Below, piece by piece: positions 58,785 to 64,000 of a stretch of DNA of 64,000 nucleotides (within the stretch, counting starts at the first letter, position 1; every line of letters starts with the position of its first letter). The notes under the pieces are model-generated. The model did no database searches, was not told the DNA's origin, and was given only the letters and a program-made list of their open reading frames with translations. Position numbers and translations under genes: made by a program. Source of the DNA: Planococcus maritimus (GTDB taxonomy: Bacteria > Bacillota > Bacilli > Bacillales_A > Planococcaceae); the NCBI RefSeq assembly GCF_001687625.2, contig NZ_CP016538.2, positions 2,758,501 through 2,822,500 of the forward strand. Reading direction: 5' to 3'.

Positions 58785-59111
58785 ATGTGTGCTCGCCCAC
58801 AGGTCCTCGGGCTCGACGTCGATCCTGAAACCCGCTGCCGCCATTACCATTCGGAAAACGACCGGATCGCTATCCGCTTCTACTGCTGCGGAAATTATTT
58901 TTCTTGCTATGAATGCCATGAAGCAGCCGGCTGCAACAACCCTTCCGTCTGGCCGAAAGAGCAGTTCCGCGAAAAAGTGATTTTATGCGGGGCATGCGGG
59001 ACTGAACTGTCCATCCGCGAATACCTCGATTGCGCTTCTGCCTGTCCGCATTGCGCAGCCGCCTTCAATCCCGGCTGCAGCCTTCACAAGCACTTGTATT
59101 TTGAAGTTTGA
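58785..59111 (+). CDS. CHY zinc finger protein
   Basis: A 108-residue protein with the CHY zinc finger pattern: Cys/His pairs in TRCRHYHSE (near 18), YCCGNYFSCYECHE (near 33), ILCGACGTEL (near 66) and ACPHCAAAFNPGC (near 86), enough to hold three zinc ions. In yeast a relative (Hot13) acts in mitochondrial thiol exchange; bacterial members have no settled role, and redox or zinc handling is possible. AAGGAG stands ten bases before the ATG at 58785. Confidence 0.88.
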   Translation: MCARPQVLGLDVDPETRCRHYHSENDRIAIRFYCCGNYFSCYECHEAAGCNNPSVWPKEQFREKVILCGACGTELSIREYLDCASACPHCAAAFNPGCSLHKHLYFEV

Positions 59112-59146
59112 ATACTTTGCTGGCTTTCGATACGGGTAAAGTCGAT

Positions 59147-59662
59147 TCAAGCTTTTTTTATGACTTTCGTTCCGCTCAGCCAATCATAGAGTGTGCGTTT
59201 GTCTTTCGACAGAACAGCGGTCAACACGTATAAAAACAGCAGTCCGTAAATTCCTGCGCCCAACCACATCCATATGGCAGGGATGTTCCCTTCTCCATTC
59301 CCAACTAAACGGTACACCAGAAAATGAGACAGTTCCCAAGGTGTAAATTTCAAGGCTATGCGAACGGCCGAACGCATCAGGTTAACTGCTTTTCCGTTGC
59401 TGTCGACTACTTGAATCTTCATTTTCACTTTGCCGAAGCTTCCGTTGAAATGTTTCGAATCGAAAACGGCAAAATACAGCGAAACCGGCACCGTGACTAG
59501 CAGAAAGCCAGCCAACTGCGCCACCGCTAGAGAGCCCTGAAATAAATCTTGAATATCCGGAACGACAAAGACCGCGACTAAGGCGAGCAGCACTAAATAA
59601 AGGCTTATCCACAAGTAATCCCATAGGAAAGCTCTTGCACGGATCCACACGCCTGCGGCCAT
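59147..59662 (-). CDS. RDD family membrane protein
   Basis: A 171-residue protein with four hydrophobic segments. The N-terminal RARAFLWDYLWISL carries the family's Arg and Asp, and LYDWLSGTKVI lies near the end with the last conserved Asp. Some RDD proteins are Na+/H+ antiporters, most are uncharacterised. AAAGG-type Shine-Dalgarno sequences precede the ATG at 59662. The gene converges on the CHY zinc finger gene. Confidence 0.85.
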   Translation of the reverse strand: MAAGVWIRARAFLWDYLWISLYLVLLALVAVFVVPDIQDLFQGSLAVAQLAGFLLVTVPVSLYFAVFDSKHFNGSFGKVKMKIQVVDSNGKAVNLMRSAVRIALKFTPWELSHFLVYRLVGNGEGNIPAIWMWLGAGIYGLLFLYVLTAVLSKDKRTLYDWLSGTKVIKKA

Positions 59663-59727
59663 CTTCCCCGCCCCCTTTTCCTTTCTTAGTGTTATTCTTC
59701 AACTTATGCATTGTTCCTTTATGGTAC

Positions 59728-59783
59728 AAAAACCCCCCTTCCAGAAACCGTTGACTAATGGTTTCCGAAAAGGGGGCTTTTCA
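59728..59783 (-). terminator. Rho-independent terminator of the GNAT gene
   Basis: A long two-part stem: CCCCCTT with AAGGGGG outside and AGAAACC with GGTTTC inside, ending in a T tract on the minus strand. It overlaps the stop codon. Confidence 0.85.
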
Positions 59784-60260
59784 TTTCACTTTCAAGCACA
59801 TCGCGAATTGCTCGCCTTTTTTTCCCATGACTCTTCTGCCAGTATCTTCAAACCCCGCTTTTTGATAGAGCTTTTGCGCGGCGAGGTTGCGCGCATTGAC
59901 GCCAAGCACGATTTCGTCAAAAGCTGCGAACTCGTGTTGCAAGAAAGCAGGCAAGGCTTCAAGAGAACCTGTTGCGATGCCGCGTCCTTGAAATTTCGGG
60001 TTGACGGAATAGCCGCGCAGTAGCAAAGCTTTCGGGTTATCGGAATAACGTTTTCGGTCTTCTGATTCATCCAGCTCGAAAAAACCGGCCACTTCGCCGC
60101 GCGCGCGAATGACGACCAAATGCTTCTCAGGATTCCCTTCATCTCGCTTGATCAAATCTTGCGGCATCATGGTGAATTCCTGTTGATCCATAGGAAGTTC
60201 ATAAGAGACATTTGTTTTTTGAGTATAGCTATGCAAGCTCACTTCACTTTTTCTGATCAC
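59781..60260 (-). CDS. GNAT family N-acetyltransferase
   Basis: A 159-residue GNAT enzyme. The acetyl-CoA motif is VNPKFQGRGIATGSL (near 91, Q-x-x-G-x-A/G), followed by NARNLAAQKLYQKAGF (near 122). Length and motifs resemble RimJ/YjgM-like acetyltransferases; the substrate is unknown. The start codon is GTG at 60260 with AGGGGG ten bases upstream. Its stop lies inside the terminator hairpin. Confidence 0.86.
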   Translation of the reverse strand: MIRKSEVSLHSYTQKTNVSYELPMDQQEFTMMPQDLIKRDEGNPEKHLVVIRARGEVAGFFELDESEDRKRYSDNPKALLLRGYSVNPKFQGRGIATGSLEALPAFLQHEFAAFDEIVLGVNARNLAAQKLYQKAGFEDTGRRVMGKKGEQFAMCLKVK

Positions 60261-60283
60261 AAAAATCGGTCCCCCTAAACGAG

Positions 60284-61111
60284 TTATTCATTCTCTAGCG
60301 TTACGACTACGACTTCGGGAAAATTGAAAATACGCAGCGGAAACCCGCTATTTCCAAGCCCACGGCTCAACACAAGCTGCGTGTCGCTTGATTCGAAGAT
60401 GCCTTCTGTCATGCTTGGGAACCAGCCTTGCCCTGGGGCGATCAAGCCACCAAGCCCAGGTATCCGAATCTGGCCGCCGTGTGCGTGTCCAGCAAAAACT
60501 ACATCGATGCCTTCGCTCGCATAAGTCTCCAAATGTTCCGGCCGATGGGCAAGCATTAAAGTGAAAGCGTCGGTAAGCCCCGCTTCTGCAATGCTGTTGC
60601 GTGTGAATTCCGCTTCATGCAGATTGACATCCATCAACGGATCGTCGATGCCTGCAATTTGGATCGCTTCTCCATCTTCTTCCCATATAACAGAACGATT
60701 GCGCAGCACTTGGACGCCGCGTTCTTCGAGAGCCGGAACGATTTCATCCTCCAACTTATTGGAAGACACTTCGTGATTGCCGATGACATAATAGACTTCG
60801 CTCATCTCTACAAGCCCGTCGACAGCCTTCATGCTTCTCTCCAAATCGTAGCGGTCGCTGTCGATTAAATCTCCGGTAATGAAAATGACGTCCGGATTCG
60901 CCTCTTCGACTTTGTCCACTAGCGCTTGTTGGCCGTCTCCAAACTCAGCATTGTGAAGATCCGATACCTGGACAATGCGCTTGCCAGCAAATGCATCTGG
61001 CACTTTTTCCGATTCGACCGTATATTCGGTCGTGACGATCCAGTTATTATTAACCCAAGCAAAACCTATCAGAAACAATGCCACAAAGATCCATGCAATT
61101 AGTTTTTTCAT
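60284..61111 (-). CDS. Membrane-anchored metallophosphoesterase (YkuE-like)
   Basis: A 275-residue calcineurin-type phosphoesterase. An N-terminal signal anchor (LIAWIFVALFLIGFAWV) places the domain outside. Metal ligands: VSDLHNAEFG (near 49), FITGDLID (near 77), VIGNHEVS (near 108), LMLAHRPEH (near 188) and FAGHAHGGQIR (near 208). Bacillus YkuE is related. GAGGA precedes the ATG at 61111. The natural substrate is not known. Confidence 0.9.
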   Translation of the reverse strand: MKKLIAWIFVALFLIGFAWVNNNWIVTTEYTVESEKVPDAFAGKRIVQVSDLHNAEFGDGQQALVDKVEEANPDVIFITGDLIDSDRYDLERSMKAVDGLVEMSEVYYVIGNHEVSSNKLEDEIVPALEERGVQVLRNRSVIWEEDGEAIQIAGIDDPLMDVNLHEAEFTRNSIAEAGLTDAFTLMLAHRPEHLETYASEGIDVVFAGHAHGGQIRIPGLGGLIAPGQGWFPSMTEGIFESSDTQLVLSRGLGNSGFPLRIFNFPEVVVVTLENE

Positions 61112-61290
61112 GTTCTATTCCTCAATTCATTAGATGGCCTGTGCATGCAATAGATTTGCACAAGTCTCATTTCAGCAGCTGATTGCACCTATATTAAAGG
61201 AGTACATCGAATAATAAAGCCGCTTTAGCAGGAAAGTTATCCCTTATGCCGCCAAATCCTGTTCTTATTCTAACAGCATTCCCCCAAAAG

Positions 61291-61321
61291 AAAAGCAATC
61301 AGCTAACGCAGCTGATTGCTT
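61291..61321 (-). terminator. Rho-independent terminator of the ABC module
   Basis: Perfect 12-bp stem AAGCAATCAGCT/AGCTGATTGCTT with loop AACGC and T run on the minus strand. Confidence 0.92.
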
Positions 61322-62107
61322 CTAAACTTTCGTTTTTGCACGGTTTTTCTTCGCGAACCAAATACCCATTGCCGCAAGGACTATTAAGCAGACAAGCGAG
61401 ATGACGAAAGTCCAGCTTATCGCGACTGCATCTGGTCCGATATCCAGGAATGACGCCGCATAATTTGGAAGCCGAAACGGCGACCAGTCCCACTGGCTGC
61501 CAAACAGGCTATGGACAAGCTGCAAAATCAATAATGCTGCAAGGGTCAATCCAGCAGCTAAGCCCCCATTTGGCATAGAGGCACTCGCGAATAACACCAA
61601 AGTCACGACCAGCACTATCCAGACACTATATGTCGCCGCAAATGCCAGGAAGTCACCGAATGGTACCGCTGAAAAGAGCACTGCCGTATAATAATACCCC
61701 GCTAAAAAGCCAGCCCATACGCTGAGTAACGCTACAATGGAAGCTACCAGCCATTTACTAAGAAAATAGGAAGTATACGATAGCGGCCGTACATATAAAA
61801 GCGTCGCCGTTCCGTTCCTGCGCTCGCCAGCAATGCTGCCCATATAAGCGAGAACGAGGACGAGCATGCCGATCAATTGGAATTGTCCCATGACTGCCAC
61901 CATCAATTGTTCAGGTTCAGGATCCGGCAGTTCGATGACGGCGCCTTCTGGCAATCCGCCTGTTGCATCGAGAATTTGAGGAAGATAATAATTCGACAAC
62001 GGCTCTGTGACACCCAATAGGATAAAGACCACAGGAATCCAAAACAATTTGTAATTGCGCAGATTCTCACGCCATTCTTTTAATAAGAGTGCTGAGAATT
62101 GTTTCAT
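61322..62107 (-). CDS. ABC transporter permease (YxlG-like, ABC-2 type)
   Basis: A 261-residue permease with six hydrophobic segments starting near residue 22, and the ABC-2 sequence SIAGERRNGTATLLYVRPLSY near 88-108, the coupling region. The ATG overlaps the ATPase stop by four bases. Order and sizes match Bacillus yxlG of the sigY operon; the exported substrate is unknown. Confidence 0.85.
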   Translation of the reverse strand: MKQFSALLLKEWRENLRNYKLFWIPVVFILLGVTEPLSNYYLPQILDATGGLPEGAVIELPDPEPEQLMVAVMGQFQLIGMLVLVLAYMGSIAGERRNGTATLLYVRPLSYTSYFLSKWLVASIVALLSVWAGFLAGYYYTAVLFSAVPFGDFLAFAATYSVWIVLVVTLVLFASASMPNGGLAAGLTLAALLILQLVHSLFGSQWDWSPFRLPNYAASFLDIGPDAVAISWTFVISLVCLIVLAAMGIWFAKKNRAKTKV

Positions 62108-62985
62108 TTTCCTGCCACCACCTTCAAGAAAATATCTTCTAGGCTGGCAGTCTCATGTTCGACCCCGATAACAGGGAAACTCTTCACCGATAAAAATCGG
62201 AAGACATCCTGTATGGCCGGCCCTTCCGCTTTCACCGGAATAACAGCTGCTGTGCCTTTAACCGAAGTTGGCCAAGGCGCTTCACGCATAAACCATTCCG
62301 CAGCGTCAGTGTTTTCGAAGCGCACACGAATATGCGGGTCCTCATAACGGCGGCGCACTTGGCTAAGGGAACCTTGTTCCACTAATCGGCCATTTTTCAA
62401 AAATAAGAGTTGATCGGTCATTTCTTCGGCATCATTTAAAATATGAGTAGAATAAAGAACCGTTGTTTGCCCGAGTAACGACTTTAATAACTCCATCACT
62501 TCTCTTCGCCCAGTTGGATCCAAGGAAGAAATCGGTTCATCTAAAAGCAACACACTCGGCTGGTGGACAATCGCTTGTGCCAGTCCGAGCCGTTGCTTCA
62601 TGCCTCCTGAAAACCCACCGATCTTTTTATGGGCCACTTGGTGAAGACCGACAAACCCTAGCGTCCGTTCAGATTGCTGGCGGGCTTTCTTGGCATCGAC
62701 GCCGCTTAGCTTAGCGGCCATTTCCGTAAACTCCAAAGCACTCAGCCATGGAAAAAAACGCGGATATTGCGGCAAAAAGCCAATCGTTAAATTTTTCTTG
62801 CGCTGGATCTCCCCGTCCGTTGCTTCCAACAGCCCTGCAAGCATCGACAGCGTCGTTGTCTTTCCTGCACCGTTTGGCCCAATCAATGCCGTCGCACTGC
62901 CCTCTGCCAATTCAAAACTTATCCCATCAACTGCCTGTTCGTTTCCAAAACGCTTTGACAACGACTTAACTTCCAATAGGTTCAA
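62104..62985 (-). CDS. ABC transporter ATP-binding protein (YxlF-like)
   Basis: A 293-residue ATPase: Walker A IGPNGAGKTTTLS (near 37), signature FSGGMKQRLGLA (near 130), Walker B LLLDEPISSLDP (near 151) and switch His in STHILND (near 185). The start is TTG at 62985, eight bases after GGGAGG; the upstream gene's TGA stop overlaps it as TTGA. Frame continues further upstream without a better start. Confidence 0.88.
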   Translation of the reverse strand: MNLLEVKSLSKRFGNEQAVDGISFELAEGSATALIGPNGAGKTTTLSMLAGLLEATDGEIQRKKNLTIGFLPQYPRFFPWLSALEFTEMAAKLSGVDAKKARQQSERTLGFVGLHQVAHKKIGGFSGGMKQRLGLAQAIVHQPSVLLLDEPISSLDPTGRREVMELLKSLLGQTTVLYSTHILNDAEEMTDQLLFLKNGRLVEQGSLSQVRRRYEDPHIRVRFENTDAAEWFMREAPWPTSVKGTAAVIPVKAEGPAIQDVFRFLSVKSFPVIGVEHETASLEDIFLKVVAGK

Positions 62986-63176
62986 TAATTTCGCCTCCCT
63001 ATCACAAAGTATAGAATCGGCCCGATCAGATTCAGCAAGACAATGATCGCCGCCCACATCCATTTCGGTCCATTGGGATTTGGATTTCTAATCAAATCCA
63101 CTATTGCGAAGATCATCAAGGCGATTTGCAACACCAAAATGGGCAGCACTAATAGAATGGTGCGTTCATCCAGCAT
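62982..63176 (-). CDS. PLDc_N domain small membrane protein (YxlE-like)
   Basis: A 64-residue protein with two membrane segments and the PLDc_N pattern: a first segment near 8-29, a polar DLIRNPNPNGPKWMWAA stretch, and LLNLIGPILYFVIGRR at the end. Bacillus YxlE is a negative factor for sigma-Y and lies before yxlFG, as here. The start at 63176 follows GGGGAGG at nine bases. No sigma factor gene is present next to it. Confidence 0.82.
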   Translation of the reverse strand: MLDERTILLVLPILVLQIALMIFAIVDLIRNPNPNGPKWMWAAIIVLLNLIGPILYFVIGRRNY

Positions 63177-63253
63177 GTTCGTATTCCTCCCCTGCACTTC
63201 TTGTTCCTCTACTGTTATTTCGCTCCATAGCCCTGCTCTCCCTGCTTATGCAT

Positions 63254-63536
63254 TAAAAAAGGGGCAGTCCCTTTTCGTCTTCTAAAGAAAAGGCTGATGT
63301 CCATTTCGACGGACGCTTTCCGCGGGCACGGCCTTAGCCGCTTCCCTCGCTCCGCTCAGTCCAGGGTCTTCGGCTCGCGTCGCTCCTTCGCTTAGCTCAG
63401 TCACTGCTCCCGCTGGAGTCGCCGTCTCCATTCCCATCAGCCGGTTTAAAAAGAAAAAATGAAAAACAGACGGAGAAAGAGAAATTCTTTTTCTCCATCT
63501 GTTTTATTTTAGGGGATTGTGGGACAGCCCCTTGAA
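63254..63536. repeat. Intergenic repeat F, bounded by inverted terminal sequences
   Basis: The 371-bp space between the YxlE-like gene and msrA holds a GC-rich block (about 63302-63435: GACGCTTTCCGCGGGC ... CCCGCTGGAGTCGCC) resembling a repeat widespread in Bacillaceae intergenic regions, recalled from memory. Its ends AAGGGGCAGTCCC and GGGACAGCCCCTT are inverted repeats with one mismatch. It is related in style to copies A-E but has a different core and inverted rather than direct flanks. Confidence 0.6.
63463..63505 (-). terminator. Terminator of msrA
   Basis: A long stem AAAACAGA-x-GGAGAAA.../...TTTCTCC-x-TCTGTTTT with one mismatch and T tract on the minus strand, inside the repeat F region. 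Confidence 0.8.
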
Positions 63537-63547
63537 TATTCAGTGAA

Positions 63548-64000
63548 TCACCATTTCAGCTCTAGTAAGACTTGCCGAAGAAGTGCTCGATATTTATCAG
63601 CAATCGGCCATTCACCGATCTCTTCTAGCAATTGTTGGCGGCTGCCGAAGCCTTTGACAAATCCGTTCAGCCGCGCAGCAAAAGTCGACCTAGTCAATAA
63701 GCTGGCATCAGGATAAAGTTCAGCCAATTGATCGAGCGCTTTAGGATAGCGCTTCAAATAATATTTCTGGTGGCGCTCCTCCGCTTCGGTAAATCCATCG
63801 AACGGCCGGATTTCGGTTTCAACCGGTTCGTTCAACTGCTGTTCCTTTTCTTTTTTCAACTTCTCAAGGCTGAGCCGTTGTGCTTCCGATTGCCAAAATA
63901 TCAAGGAAATGTATTGACGCTCTTTATAAGCATCACGATTCGGGTAATGGCTGCGCCAAAATTCCCTGACGATTTCTTCAAAGTGAATTTGTCCGGGATC
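63548..64000 (-). CDS. msrA: Peptide-methionine (S)-S-oxide reductase, 3' part
   Basis: The visible 150 C-terminal residues start DPGQIHFEEIVREFW, followed by ERQYISLIFW and FTEAEERHQKYYLKR, the conserved lines of the MsrA fold after its catalytic Cys. The open frame runs out of the right edge, so the start and active-site Cys are outside the window. The C-terminal tail of about 60 residues (ARLNGFVKGFGSRQ) is characteristic of the longer Bacillales form. It repairs oxidised methionine in proteins. Confidence 0.85.
   Translation of the reverse strand, partial: DPGQIHFEEIVREFWRSHYPNRDAYKERQYISLIFWQSEAQRLSLEKLKKEKEQQLNEPVETEIRPFDGFTEAEERHQKYYLKRYPKALDQLAELYPDASLLTRSTFAARLNGFVKGFGSRQQLLEEIGEWPIADKYRALLRQVLLELKW

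Noticed and set aside
1-64000. tRNA, rRNA, prophage or full insertion sequence
   Set aside because: No cloverleaf-like or rRNA-like stretch, and no transposase, integrase or phage structural gene was seen.

Overview
The window reads as chromosome of a low-GC Gram-positive bacterium. Strong AAAGGAGG-type ribosome binding sites, a T-box leader, sigma-B-type promoters, a Gram-positive LexA box and Bacillales genes (ywbE, yeeN, ynzC, ytvA, rbsRKDACB, a stand-alone nos) all support this. The protein sequences most resemble Planococcus/Planomicrobium-type Planococcaceae; that family-level placement is from memory and no search was run. There is no rRNA, tRNA, phage, CRISPR array or transposase gene. 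Most genes lie on the minus strand in short operons with overlapping ends.

Layout. 0-11 kb: DUF3243 protein, MFS pump plus UvrD-like helicase, ywbE plus a 57-aa protein, a YflT-type stress protein, large catalase katE, glutaminase glsA, quinone-stress hydrolase mhqD, hslO and ynzC. 11-18 kb: SRAP-patatin-acetyltransferase operon, a second MFS pump, a DASS dicarboxylate carrier, a 62-aa stress protein and a YdjM-like membrane protein. 18-25 kb: HD nucleotidase, CNNM/CorC metal transporter, SOS-controlled YolD protein, YihY, a peptidase pair and PBP4-type carboxypeptidase. 25-31 kb: complete ribose operon rbsRKDACB. 31-33 kb: CstB-like persulfide dioxygenase with a degenerate rhodanese. 33-39.5 kb: a seven-gene acyl-CoA operon with an ACAD10/11-like kinase and dehydrogenase pair. 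40-46 kb: yeeN, nos, and serine synthesis genes behind a T-box. 46-50 kb: CsbB-GtrA-YfhO polymer glycosylation trio. 50-54 kb: Cu/Zn SOD, stress SDR, LOV-STAS photoreceptor YtvA and a DJ-1 family protein. 54-64 kb: HtrA with a two-component system, a GTPase, small metal and membrane proteins, a YxlEFG-like ABC module and the 3' part of msrA.

Common themes. At least four promoters fit the sigma-B pattern (katE, 62-aa protein, SDR, DJ-1), and ytvA, a sigma-B activator in Bacillus, sits among them. Several specialised operators can be read directly: MhqR-type at mhqD, CstR-type at cstB, LexA at yolD, a LacI/cre palindrome at rbsR and a serine T-box.

The most unusual structure is a dispersed intergenic element of about 230-310 bp. 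In all four complete copies it lies between two near-identical copies of the local rho-independent terminator, so the terminator appears to have been duplicated at insertion. A fifth copy is truncated, and a sixth locus carries a related repeat of different make-up.
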